A stretch of DNA of 64,000 nt from Ceratothoa steindachneri (Eukaryota; Arthropoda; Malacostraca; Isopoda; Cymothoidae), in the NCBI GenBank assembly GCA_963969495.1, contig OZ018317.1:36797726-36861725 (forward strand), written 5' to 3'. The translations under genes and the position numbers were made by a program. Positions 1 to 10,426 of this stretch are shown one piece after another. Every line of letters starts with the position of its first letter. Positions within the stretch are counted from its first letter, which is position 1. A model generated the notes under the pieces. That model was not told the DNA's origin, did no database searches, and saw only the letters and a list, made by a program, of their open reading frames with translations.

Positions 1-783
1 TTCATCAAGCCCTCGGAAGGAGTTCTTCTCACAATCACGAGAGGAGAACGTATAATCCAGCTTTCCTAAGCAATCTAAAACGATTGCTTGCTATCAATCA
101 GCCTTCTTAAATTGTTATCCGTGCTCTCGAAGAGAACGGAAAAAACGCTTTACATCAATAAATAAATCCCAACCTTAACAATTACACCTCTTCAATTGAA
201 CTATTAACTATATACCAAACCAACACTTCAGTTCATTAACTAGCCAACCGATCAACCGAACAAATCTCTTTAGTAGTTTTCTATCGTTAGTTAGTTGATT
301 TCACAACTCCAACGATAAAGGTTAGTCCCTCTGTTTAATTTGCTCCATTTTTTTTCGTTTTTTTATTTATAATTTAATATAGTAGATTCTTTTATTGTTC
401 ATTCAAGTTACCTTCAATTTTTTATATTCATTTCAATTTATGTAATAACTTCACTTCTTCCTATTATTTTTTCAAATTTACATTGGATAGTATTAAGTAA
501 TTCTATATATTGTTAATTTTGTTTTTACTTTTCTCTCAATATTTGTCACTTTTATTAATTTACCTTGATTTCTCCGCTTTTGTTTAGCCATTATATAATG
601 CATATTTCTAATTCTTTAATTGTTATTGTTGATAGTTTTTCCCCTTCTCATTAGTCGATACAGTCGCTGATGATGGTCCTAGCGAAGGTCCGAAACGTCC
701 GGCCAATGAATGATTAGTATAATCTCCTGGGTCTTCATATTCTTACTACATACCAGATTTCCAAGGAATAAGTCAATTACAAC

Positions 784-786
<3 letters not shown>
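1..786 (+). mobile_element. Penelope-like element, 3' end (copy 1)
   Basis: This is the 3' tail of a Penelope-like retroelement, a class that couples a telomerase-like reverse transcriptase to a GIY-YIG endonuclease. The stretch itself is mostly non-coding; a short open frame at 1-83 ends in a stop and may be the last residues of the endonuclease ORF. The assignment rests on similarity to the minus-strand copy at 43643-44575, which carries a recognisable GIY-YIG motif. Both share the block around 145-225 (aligned to about 44220-44285 reversed) and the closing 130 bp with the hammerhead-like motif. The upstream part lies outside the window. The element ends directly at a (TA)n tract. The assignment to this class is fairly sure; the 5' limit is not visible. 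Confidence 0.7.
663..703 (+). ncRNA. Hammerhead-ribozyme-like motif in PLE tail
   Basis: The core CTGATGA (667-673) is followed by a stem-loop whose arms GGTCC (675-679) and GGTCC (687-691) pair except for a central U-U, then GAAAC (692-696) and GTC (697-699). The four bases before the core (GTCG, 663-666) pair with CGGC (700-703) as stem I, including one G-U. Stem III would be only A-C/G-U with no loop. PLEs are known to carry type I hammerheads with very short stem III, thought to act as dimers. Self-cleavage is inferred, not shown; the extra U at 674 and the U-U mismatch may weaken it. Confidence 0.5.

Positions 787-864
<78 letters not shown>
787..864. repeat. (TA)n microsatellite
   Basis: About 39 TA units lie between the PLE 3' end and the mariner element. 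The tract is nearly pure. Confidence 0.95.
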
Positions 865-866
<2 letters not shown>

Positions 867-870
867 TATA

Positions 871-2125
871 CGTGGGTGCTTCAAAAAGTTCGTGGAAAAA
901 GGACAGTTGGGAAAAAAACCGCCTAAGTTATGATGTTTATTTTTAAACATATGCTCCATTTAGGTCAATACACTTCTGCAAACGTTGATACCAGCCTTTA
1001 GGCCAATTTGTGTAAAACTGAGGGTCATGCTATTCCAACCATGTCAAAGCATCTCTTTTTACATCTTTAAATGATCGAAAATGGGTACCTTCAATGTTTT
1101 TTTTCAGGTTTGGAAACAAAAAGATTTCGGATGGCGCTAAATAGGGGCTGTAAGGTTGATGTCGGATGATTTCCCATCGAAATTCGCGCAGCTCAGCTCT
1201 TGTCTGCCGAGCGCCGTAAGTTGGTGCATTGTCGTGGTGGAAGAGGACGCGCCGATGCAGCTTCCCAGGGCGTTTTTCTGCGATTTTCTTAGACAGTTTT
1301 CTGAAAACGCCTTCATAAAAAGCAGCTGTAATTGTTTTCTTTTTCTCGAGGAAGTCAACCAGCAAGTTCCCCTCTGCATCCCAAAAGACAGTAGCCATGA
1401 CCTTTCCTCTTAAACACTCTGATTTTGCCTTGACTGGCTCACTTCCTCCACTTGGCAGCTACTCCTTCGATTTAATTTTGTCCTAGGGATTGTATTGATA
1501 AAGCTACGTTTCATCCCCGGTCACAATTCTCTGCATAAAAGCTTCAGGGTCTGCATCCCACTTGTTCAAAATTTCCATTGAAAGATCGGCTCCTGTTTGC
1601 TGGTGATCTGGGCGCAACAGCCTCGGAACCCATCGAGCGGAAAGCTTGCTTAGTCCCGTCCTCTCCACCAGAATTGCGTTTGCAGAAACCTTGGAGATGT
1701 TGATTCAGTGGTTATTCGTCTATCCTTTTCAATCAGGTCGCGAACAGCATCAATGTTTTCCACACAAACTGACGTGGATGGCTTGCCACTGCAGAGATCA
1801 ACTTCAATCTCATTTCTTCCACTTCTGAAACGACTTATCCATTTGTAGAATGTTGATTTCTTTGGGGCAGTCACCATAAACTTGTTCCAGAGAGTCAATG
1901 ATTTGGCTGTTCTCCCACCCGAGCTTCACCATGAATTTGATGTTTGTCCTGCTTGAACGGGTGCTGACTTCCAACTGGCGGCGCCGCGTTGCCGCATGCA
2001 TTTAAGGGTTCATGTTTGAACACGTTATAACACGTTGGTACAAGAAAGTTGAGGTGCATTGACATCAAAATCCTTTCATATGATTTTTAGTTATGTACTT
2101 TTTCCACGAACTATTTGAAGTCTTT

Positions 2126-2127
<2 letters not shown>
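871..2127 (-). mobile_element. Mariner transposon, 1.26 kb, with TIRs
   Basis: The two ends form imperfect terminal inverted repeats at 871-903 and 2096-2127. They share CTTCAAAAAGTTCGTGGAAA on the left, with one change on the right. The length matches the usual ~1.3 kb of mariner elements. TA dinucleotides sit at 869-870 and 2128-2129, as expected for TA target duplication, and the element lies inside a (TA)n tract. The transposase on the minus strand is broken, so the copy is probably immobile. Confidence 0.85.
1030..2000 (-). pseudogene. Mariner transposase, frameshifted
   Basis: This is the transposase that would cut and paste the surrounding mariner, reading from about 2000 down to 1030 in at least three frames. 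The N-terminal part (2001-1650) gives two overlapping helix-turn-helix pieces, including a FYKWISRFRSGR-like segment typical of the mariner DNA-binding domain. The catalytic part (1398-1030) holds the first acidic motif (VFWDAEGN), the second (HHDNAPTYGA) and the third. The third reads SPYLAPSE where active mariners have SPDLAPSD, so the last catalytic Asp of the DD34D triad is Glu here; the 34-residue spacing is kept. Frameshifts and that substitution make it inactive. The gap between 1650 and 1400 is coding-like but scrambled. Confidence 0.85.

Positions 2128-2201
<74 letters not shown>
2128..2201. repeat. (TA)n microsatellite
   Basis: About 37 TA units follow the mariner right end directly. 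Together with 787-864 it suggests that one tract was split by the insertion, or that both expanded afterwards. Confidence 0.95.
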
Positions 2202-2204
<3 letters not shown>

Positions 2205-2403
2205 ACACTCAGACACATACACACATTAAATCAGGTAGACACACAATTCATTAACTCTTAAATAAAATATCTGCACGTATACCGACATATAATGTTGCAC
2301 ATGGATCAAGATATAAACATAATTCAAACATACATACGTACATAAACACTTAAAGCAACAAACAAATTTGCAGATACATACAGCTAAATATATTCACGCA
2401 GAT

Positions 2404-3205
2404 CTCAAGTTTCCAACCTTTTGGCTGTGAGAAAGGCCTTCGAAAGCGCTCCGACGCTCAAAATGACTTCACTCACAAAGAAGAAGAACATCTCGGTGGC
2501 GACAGTGTCCAGGGTCGACAAAGAGGAGAGTAGCAATAGCTGGAGGTGCGTGGAAAGGCCTCTGCTCACCATCCTTGGAGAACAGCGTCGGGAGCGCTGT
2601 CGTCCCCGTCTCAACGCCTTGAAGAGTCATGACAATCGAAGTATCATTTTTTTTCTGACAAAAGAAGCCTCACTGTCGATCCTGTCTTTAACAAGCACGA
2701 TGATTGCGTGGTAAACTTCGGCCAGAACGTCTCCGAGGTCCGTTAGGTGCTCACGACCAAGAACCCAGTCACCCTGATGATTCTCAGCATCGTGGCTTCG
2801 AATGGCAAGAAGATGCCGCCGGTGTGGTTAACAACCGATTAGAGAGACATCTTGGCCACAAAAGTCCATCCCTGGGTGAGAAAGATCACGAAGAAGGCAG
2901 ACTACGTCTTTCAGCAGGATGGTGCCCCAGCCACACGACCAAGACCGTGCCAAAGAGGTTGGGATCGAACATGAACTTCTGGTCAAAGGACTTTTGGCCG
3001 CCGCAGTCGATTGACCACAATCCTCTCGATTACAACGTGTGGGCGCATGTAGAGGAAAAGACCTGTAGGGTCCGCCACAGCAACGTTGACGAGCAGAAAT
3101 TCTCCGTCAACCGCGTGTGGGCCAACATGAGGAAAGACTTCGTCCGCAACGTGTCCGCGGCCTTCAGAGATCGCGCTCGCCACCGAGAGCGGCCACATTG
3201 ATTAA
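2404..3205 (+). pseudogene. Tc1/mariner-superfamily DDE transposase relic (copy A)
   Basis: The plus strand encodes a decayed transposase in several frames. The first third (2421-2714) contains a second helix-turn-helix region around KKKNISVATVSRV and an RRERCR segment. The last third (2704-3201) has the catalytic QDGA..HTTKT region, partly out of frame, then FWPPQSIDHNPLDYNVWAHV, which matches the usual WPPxSPDLNPLDYxxW motif with the catalytic Asp region altered. It ends near GHID-like codons at 3195-3201. The same family appears at 8830-9640, with closely similar DNA. The first helix-turn-helix is missing here, and there are no visible terminal inverted repeats. The superfamily is clear; the subfamily is not assigned. 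Confidence 0.75.
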
Positions 3206-3544
3206 TTTTACAATTTACACACATATTTCTATGTTGATAAAAAGGTGTCAACTGCATCAAAATTATCATTGAGTCTTTGGTTGAGAGCGTCGTAACGAGT
3301 GTAACAGGACTTTTGCCTTACCTTGTACAAATACAGCCATTAATCACCCCAAAATACGTAAATTATCCACATATACATTCATCCTCCACATGCATATCAA
3401 CTAACAAAAAAGCAACCAACTAACATATAAATCACATACATATACGCACACGTGCGCACAAAACCAGAATGGCCGTTTAACAATACGCAAAGAAGGGAAT
3501 GACCCCTCCCCAGCCGCCAAAACAGCTACGCATACATCGGGCAA
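3206..3544. other. Non-coding, no recognised feature
   Basis: AT- and CA-rich sequence after the transposase relic. 3206-3340 may still be the 3' flank of that element. No coding signal is seen. Confidence 0.5.
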
Positions 3545-3800
3545 ACTTACGCACACGCACTATCTCGCAACTACATAACCTTAAAATCCTGTTGCATACA
3601 CACACACACACATGCAACTAACCAACCTTCAAATCCTGTCGTCTACATAGGTACACAGACGGAACTACACAACCCTAAAATCGCGCCACTCACACACAAG
3701 CAACTACCTAACCTTAAAATCCTGTCCCATACATAGGAACACACACGGAACTACACAACCCTAAAATCCCCTCATACATACATTAAAACAACTACACAGC
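3545..3800. repeat. Degenerate ~55-60 bp tandem repeat
   Basis: About four units carry the shared core CTACATAACCTTAAAATCCT followed by a variable CA-rich spacer. The spacers include a (CA)n run at about 3597-3612. Confidence 0.7.
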
Positions 3801-4163
3801 CACGGTTGGATAGACAGACAAAGCGGGAACTAAACAGACAGGGTGAGACCCCGTTTCTCCGTCGCCTGGGCCTCCTATTCCAGCTTCCGCCATTGCTATC
3901 GACGCCCTATTAAGCCGACCTTAAGGTTAATTTCTCATTAATTCCATAGGTTAATCAAGGAAACCAATTATTACGCACAAACATCCCCATTAATTCCAAA
4001 CGTACTCATTAATGTGTCAGTAGACATTATTCTTTTTATTATTTTATTATTATTATCTTATAAGTCCGCTTGTTCCTTCCTATTTTATTGGTTCGTTCGG
4101 GCGTTCGTTGCTCTTTTCTAATAAAAATGATGAGTCCAATTAGAAATGATTTTGGCTGGTAAA

Positions 4164-4231
4164 TGTGATGACTAATAATAATAATATTATTATTTTTAAT
4201 GTTATTATTATTGTTATTATTGGTATTTTTG

Positions 4232-4278
<47 letters not shown>

Positions 4279-4280
4279 AT
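4164..4280. repeat. (ATT)n microsatellite
   Basis: Trinucleotide ATT/TTA repeat with scattered substitutions in the first half and a pure run near 4230-4277. Confidence 0.95.
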
Positions 4281-4289
4281 ATATTTACT

Positions 4290-5250
4290 GTATCTTTTAA
4301 GCCACAGGGTGGGATCAGCGTGCATCTACGGCCAACCCTCTTCTTAGTATTATATTATTAAATTAACTTGTTTTTTTAATTATTGAGATCACGGCCCCTC
4401 ATAATCTTGGCCAAATGTTTCATAAATATTGTGACAAAACTTAAAAAGAATAGAGAAGGAAGCAAAATGTGTAATCCAACGGAGACGTACTCATATATCG
4501 TGGAACAACGAAATCTGTACAGATAAGAAAAATCATATGTTTAAAGAGCACAAAAATAGTACTCTGGCTGAAAGAACCCGATAAGTTCAGTATTGAACTA
4601 ATACAGAATAGAGATCAGCAAATACCTCTGGGTCCAGTGAAGACCAGCCAGAGGAGCAAGAAATTTAAAGCTACATCAAACTACCCCAGAAGACTAACCA
4701 TATTAACCATCTTAGTAATTAAGTTGGCTCACAGGCTCCAGTACGAAAATTTAGATACACACTACATGTGTGTAAATTAAAAGAATGTTTTTTTTTATTT
4801 ACTATTTCTAGAACTACGTTACAAATCTATTTAGATGTCTACCTATAATTCATGCAGGGTTCTATCTAATATAGCTAAATACAATCAATCAATCATACAT
4901 AAAGGAAATAGGACAGATCTTCTCTCTCAGAGCCTCGCCTGGTATTGGTGAGGAAATATCGTAACAGAGAGTCAGAAAAAGACTAAGGAAAAGCATTTGC
5001 TCATATGATTTACAGGGAAAAATCATTGGCATGGTTTTATTCATTTATTCTCTTTCTTTCATTTTTCCTCAACCCTACCTGATCTCGAATGGGTTCATCT
5101 ATGTCACCTACTAGGAAATATCTACACTCGCAAGATACTCAGTCTATTTTTAAACTTATTAAATGACGTGATTTACATTAGGTATTGTATTTCACGTTTG
5201 TGAAATTTTATAACTAAAGTAATTTTGAACTATGGTGGTGTTGAAGCACT
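4290..5250. other. Unassigned non-coding DNA
   Basis: Nearly 1 kb with no recognisable coding similarity, tandem repeat or RNA gene. Frames are short on both strands. Confidence 0.5.
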
Positions 5251-5254
5251 TGCT

Positions 5255-5755
5255 TACTAATTTGCTAGCCGAGTGGATACGGCGTTGGCCTCCCAACGTA
5301 GTGGTACCGGGTTCGATCCGGGGATGAGCGGGCACAAACGTCAGCGCATGTAGAGATCTGGCTACCGATTGGTGGACGCGCTGTGCTCACCCCGTTTTCG
5401 GGTGGGCAGATCTTGCACCACTCACCTCACATATATCCAATCACAAGCCTGTTTTCTTTCCTCTCCCGCCTTCACAGCACAACACACACTCTGTTCCAAG
5501 GAATCCTTCCGATGGGTATCTATATCCACGTACCTCTGACGCGGAACAGGTCCCTCTCCCCGAGGTGACGAAGGCTTCCACCTGAATGCTGTTTGGTGTC
5601 GAAAACATAATACTTCCTGACACCTCTCCTCAAAAGAGGACCGTCTCCTGGGGCCGTCGGGCCGACCAGTGATTGTGATACTGACCTTATATAAATTTCA
5701 TTATCCGGTCGGAGATCCTCCCAGTATCATGGAAGGATTGGCGCTGACTAACTAA
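5255..5755 (+). mobile_element. tRNA-derived SINE (copy 1)
   Basis: A tRNA-like head has an A box TAGCCGAGTGG at 5266-5276 and a perfect B box GGTTCGATCC at 5310-5319, the internal RNA polymerase III promoter. The downstream body contains GAGCGGGCACAAACGTCAGC and, near 5688-5710, AATTTCATTATCCGGTCGG. The head and the hexanucleotide-rich body recur on the minus strand at 44575-44675, and a diverged copy with the same 3' module lies at 38015-38455. This marks an interspersed SINE family rather than a tRNA gene. The 3' limit is approximate. Confidence 0.8.
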
Positions 5756-5789
5756 CTAATTTGCATTCATTTTGATAAGCGTTTGTCCT

Positions 5790-6050
5790 ATCATCAATAT
5801 CAAAGAGTAATGTATAATTTATATTAGGGAATTATTTTCGAATTTTAAATACTTCGATCAGTTGTCCGGCTAGTCACCTACTTGCAACGGATAACAGGTT
5901 TAAGGTGCGAAGTCTATCTTTGTATGGTATATTTCTAAGCTCAGGAATTAGTTTAGGTGGCCTATGTTGCGTAATTTCTAACAGCACTACGTCTTTGTTA
6001 AGGTAAGGAGACCAAAATTGCATTGCACATGCAAGAGGAGGTCAGTTAAA
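5790..6050 (-). pseudogene. LINE reverse transcriptase C-terminal fragment
   Basis: Read on the minus strand from about 6045, the translation runs QFWSPYLNKDVVLLE, then PKLIPELRNIPYKDRL, then LAGQLIEVFK. This order matches the region after the reverse-transcriptase domain in CR1-like and related LINEs (AxxxWSPYLKKDIxxLExxQRRATKL..LxxLxYxERL..L). Only this C-terminal piece remains, with a stop codon before LAGQ. The rest of the element is absent on both sides, so this is a short relic. The family beyond APE-type LINE is not certain. Confidence 0.7.
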
Positions 6051-6139
6051 CGATTTATATGGAGGTATAGGGTGAGGCAGAGAGGACAGACGTTTTTGAA
6101 AAATTCACAAAATCATTCATTTTAGTTTAAAAATTTTTT

Positions 6140-7258
6140 ATTGACATTAATATGTTCTTATTGAATTACCATTTGACAAAATCAAGTGTGGAAAAGAAGA
6201 TCCCGCATGCGGTGTCCGTTTTCATTGATAAATTTCTGAAGGTTTTCTTAGAAGTTGGCCTCCACTCTTTTCAGCATTGCTATATTGATTTGGTCAACTT
6301 GCACGCGAATAGCTTTCTGCAAATCAGCCAATGTTGGATTTAGGTTTCCACACGAGAAATAATCACACATGAAGAAAACAGGGGGCCGAGGGTGGCAAAG
6401 GAGTGTCAGCAAACCTTGAGGGTGAAGAACGTCCATTAATGCTCTGGCTGTGTGTGCCGTCACCCCCATCCTGCTGAAATCATACACGTCGGATAGGAAT
6501 ATGTTTTCGTCGTAATTCAGACACAAAGAAGTGGTTTGACAATTCGATGTAACGCTCGGAGTTCACAGTAACAGTATTTCCATTATGGTCTTCAAAAAAG
6601 TTAGGACCAATGATGCCAGCTTTTCTAACAGTAAACCAATCCGTCACCTTTTGGCTGTGCAGTGGTTTGTAGGAGTTTCAAGAGCCCAATAACGACAATT
6701 ATGTTGATTCATTATGCCATCGAGAAGAAAATGAGCTTCATTACTCATTAACAAAATAAGGTTGGCATTTGCCTCAAGAATTGCTGCCATCTGACCTGCG
6801 AAGTTACGAGTAAGCCGCTGTGCATAGTCTCCTGGCTTTAACTGTTGTGCAATGACTAATTTTTAGGGGTAAAAATGAAGATCTTCATGCAAAATACTCC
6901 TTACCAAACGATTCTTGATGCAAAGTTCAGTAGCATGACTCCAAGCAGAGCGATTGGGACTGCGCAGCAAATTTTGTTTGACGTGTTCCACATTTTCTGG
7001 GGTATGCACCGTTCGTGGGGCCGCCACCGGTCTGTTATTCATTAATGTACCTCGTGTACGAGGCGCATGAACCCACCGGAAGATTGTGTTACGAGTGGGA
7101 ATAGCATTGCTTTGATACTTTGAGGTCCGTGATATCCCTAGGTCCCTTAATAAGTTAATGGATTCTAGGATTTGGCCTTTCATTTGGTAATCCACTTTTA
7201 AGTTTTGACATACCATTTGCATGACCTTGCATTTACATATGTAAAGTTCTTCTGACAT
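6140..7258 (-). pseudogene. DDE transposase relic, HTH plus DDE_3 type
   Basis: The minus strand encodes a broken transposase of the Tc1/mariner-related kind with an N-terminal DUF4817-like helix-turn-helix. The N-terminal piece (7258-6863) includes the segment RTVHTPENVEHVKQNLLRSP, like the PENVxRVxxxxxxSPxRS motif of the family, then NRLVRSILHEDLHFYP, which matches the usual SVxRILHxDLxxHPY. The C-terminal piece (6526-6248) carries GVTAHTAR, equivalent to QDGAxxHTA around the second catalytic Asp, whose Asp is not in the same frame. The third catalytic block is replaced by out-of-frame sequence (CHPRPPVFFMCDYF). The middle part (6860-6530) is frameshifted. A related but better preserved transposase is at 39340-40360. 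Confidence 0.75.
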
Positions 7259-7259
7259 T

Positions 7260-8829
7260 TACTCACCCACTCGGCAATTTTATCCATGTTGCGTCGCAGT
7301 TCAGCAACAAGGCATTATAATGGCTCTCGTTCCTAGTTTGAATACGGCGACTAATGCCCAAGTAGGCAGTCGCCAGATGAGCTCTTAAAAAAAAAATATC
7401 GTTCCTAGTTTCAACTCCTCTGCGAATTTTAAGATTTTACTAGAAAATCCATTATCAAGGTCACCAATACCCATTTATTTGCAGTTATACTCTCAAATTT
7501 CGGCTCTTTGAACAAACTGTTCTGAGCGCAGCGTTTTGGGAACTAGACGAGCAGAAAGCATACTGGGGTTAAGATGGATGTGAAAAATCGAAGAAAGAGA
7601 ACATATCGATATCTTATATCGATTAACTATCGAATGAATTTTATTAATACGGTGTTTTTCCACTAATCTTATCACCACAGCGATATTTTCTTCATTAATC
7701 TATGTTTAAGATCTTTCGTCACTGAACAAATTCGAGGTATTCACTACCCCATTAAAAGCTGAATTTCATTCAAAACTGCAAATCTATGAAGGAAAGCATC
7801 ACTGTGGGCTTGTTGCAAAGATTTAAGGGTTTGTCACTAATCCCAATCATATTTCGTTAAAAACTTAATCTCCACTTAAAAATCAAGTTCTGTATGGTTC
7901 CTAAAAGTAAATTAATGCCATCTTTCGGACACATAGACAAGTGCAATAATAATAATACTTTTTGTTAATGTTGCACAGATCCAAAAGGGGTTTGTTAATC
8001 CATTTTGGTTTGAATTAACCAAACCTTTGTTCAGTATGAGGAAATTTGTTTAACTTCCCCCCCCCCCCAATATTTGAAGCACTTCAATGGAGGCCAACTT
8101 GCGAGCGATCAAGGGGAAAAATATCACAGTCTTCCTTCCTATGGTTTATTCTTGAGCTCGGGAATTACTAGAGTTACCCTACATTGCACCTGTCCTAAAC
8201 CCCCTCTTTGTATCCAGATAGGTAAGCAAATTAGAACAGTTACCCTACCTAGCACCTTTCCTAACAATCCCCACTCTCTAGTCAGGTAGATAGACAAATT
8301 AGAGAGGAGGGCAACTTCAAGACTTACGGAATTTAACTTTACCACTTTCACCATAACCTGGAGTTTCGCGATATTTGAACGCCCCTACAAACTACCCGGA
8401 CCCATACTCCCCCTTTTTCTCCAATTAACCATTATGGCAACCGTGATTTCATCCACACCAAATTGGCCCTTGATAGAAAAGTGGCGCTACCCTCTCGTAG
8501 AGTGAGGGCTCAGCCCAGGGTAGAATGCCCCCAGCACGCCCCCTAAACAACCCTTCCTCCTTGTATACCTCTCTTAAACAATCCCATTCACTTCACACCC
8601 AGTCTGCCCCTTCTCTCTCACGCACTCAACTCACCTTTGACGCGGGCTCCCAACCCTTCTCACACCCTGACACTCACTCTCGTACACCCTCTTCACGAGA
8701 CTACAGGGTTTAGCTTAAGTTCTGTTACACTTGTTGTTTTTATCTTTCGAGAAGTTTATGTGTGTGATAGAAAAAAAAACCCATCAAATAAACTTAACAT
8801 TCTACTTTTCCAGTACGTGTCATTAAAAC
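7260..8829. other. Unassigned non-coding DNA
   Basis: About 1.6 kb without supported genes. It includes a poly-C run near 8058-8069 and a C-rich stretch at 8400-8700. Similar short blocks occur at 8155-8240 and 8230-8290 (the phrase TTACCCTACxTxGCACCT appears twice), suggesting a small local duplication. Confidence 0.5.
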
Positions 8830-9640
8830 TTCTTTTCCAGCATATGTGGAGGTGGGTCAAGATGGAAGTGAAGTGAATTGAGAGCTCTGCTTTCCTGCGC
8901 GGGGGCCACAACAAGTTTGAGGCCGCCAAGCGACTCAACGTCAGCTGAATGACCGTCCACATAGTCGCTGAGAGGATATAGAACCGGGAAGACTTCAAAC
9001 ATCGACATTGTTTAGGCAGACCTCAAGTTGTCAGCTCTTTGTTTGTGAGAGAAAGGCCTTTGAAAGTAATCCGAAGCTCAAAATGACTTCGCTCACGAAG
9101 AAGAAGAACACATCGGTGGTCACGGTGTCCAGGGCCGTCAGGGAGGAGGGCGGCAAGAGCTTGAGATACGTGGAAAGGCCTCTGCTCACCGACCGTATGC
9201 GAGAACAACATCGGGAGCGTTGTCGTCGCCTTCTCAACGACTTGAAGACTCATGGCAATCGAATTCTCATTTATTTCTAATGGAAAACCTCTACGGTCGG
9301 TCGAATCATCAACAAGCAGAACAATCGCGAGAGAAGCTTCGGCTAGGACTTCTCTGTGCTCCATTTCGTGTCCACGGTCAAGCACCCTGCCTCCCTGATG
9401 ATCCTCGGTGTCGTGGATTCTAATAGCGAGAAGATCCAGCCGGTGTGATTCTCGGCCGGTTACAGGCTCACTGCGGCCGATTACAGGGACATCCTGGCCA
9501 CGGAATTCCTGCCCTGGTGAGAAAGATGATGAAAAAGGAGAACTAATTATTTCAGCAGGAGGGTGCCCCGGCCCACGCGTCCAAGACCGACCAAGGGTGG
9601 TTGGGGTTGAACATGAACTTCTAGATGAAGCGTGATTCAC
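8830..9640 (+). pseudogene. Tc1/mariner-superfamily DDE transposase relic (copy B)
   Basis: This is a second copy of the element at 2404-3205. It starts further upstream, so the first helix-turn-helix is present: at 8895-8990 one frame reads NKFEAAKRLNVS followed by a stop and MTVHIVAERI. The middle (9008-9280) is parallel to copy A, including KKKNTSVVTVSRA and REQHRERCRRLLNDLKTHGN. Later parts are frameshifted, with a trace of the QxGxPxxxxKT block around 9555-9600, and the copy stops before the third catalytic motif. Copy A and copy B have different breaks, so both decayed independently. No terminal inverted repeats were found. Confidence 0.72.
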
Positions 9641-9644
9641 CCAG

Positions 9645-10425
9645 AAAAAAACGAGGAATCTGAAATAGATAATGAGGGACGCAACACAGCATAATGATAT
9701 TTGTTCAGATTAACTGGGAAACATTTAATCAAAATTGATTCACAGTAAACCGAGAGATCCAAACATTCTCTACCAAGCTATTAACGTGGTTCATGGGGTA
9801 GAACACATCAATCTCAATCTCTTTTGTGCTACGCCATAGTTTAGTGGAAACACCTCTTCCGATTAAAATTAAGCTACATTCGGTGTGGTTAATCGTCTGA
9901 GAAAGTCTCGATTTTTTCCGAATTTATAGGTGTCATATGCTGTAGAAGCAGTGGTTCGGAGTCAACGTTAATCATTAGGTCCCATAAAAAGAAATAAAAT
10001 GCTGCATCTTAAATGAGTACAGATCGGTAATAAAACCCTTACCATTTCTTTCTCCATCCATAAAGATATTAAACAGCCATGACGACATAAAACAACCTTA
10101 TCTTACACCTGCACGTTTGCCAAACCACACATTTCGCCTATCTTTACCCCTAAAGCGCGCCTTACTTCCAACAATAAATAATCTTCACACATCAAGTTTA
10201 CCGCTTCACCCATGCATTCATAGCACTAAAATATCTGTATCTATAAGACGCTCGATCTGTTCCTGCGGCCACAACGTTGTTCGCTCAAAACTAAAGGTCA
10301 TTCACGCGTGCGCGTAAACTGCCGGGCGCTCACGGTGAAACGTTTACTCATTGTAAGAATATTATATGATAGGAAGAGTGCGCAACTCTCCTGAATCTGC
10401 CTTCGCCCCACAAATTATATTAATA
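9645..10425. other. Unassigned non-coding DNA
   Basis: AT-rich sequence with short frames only. Nothing recognised. Confidence 0.5.
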
Positions 10426-10426
10426 A

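Noticed and set aside
5266..5320. A functional tRNA gene
   Set aside because: A and B boxes are good, but the acceptor ends do not pair and the head is followed by a SINE body repeated elsewhere.
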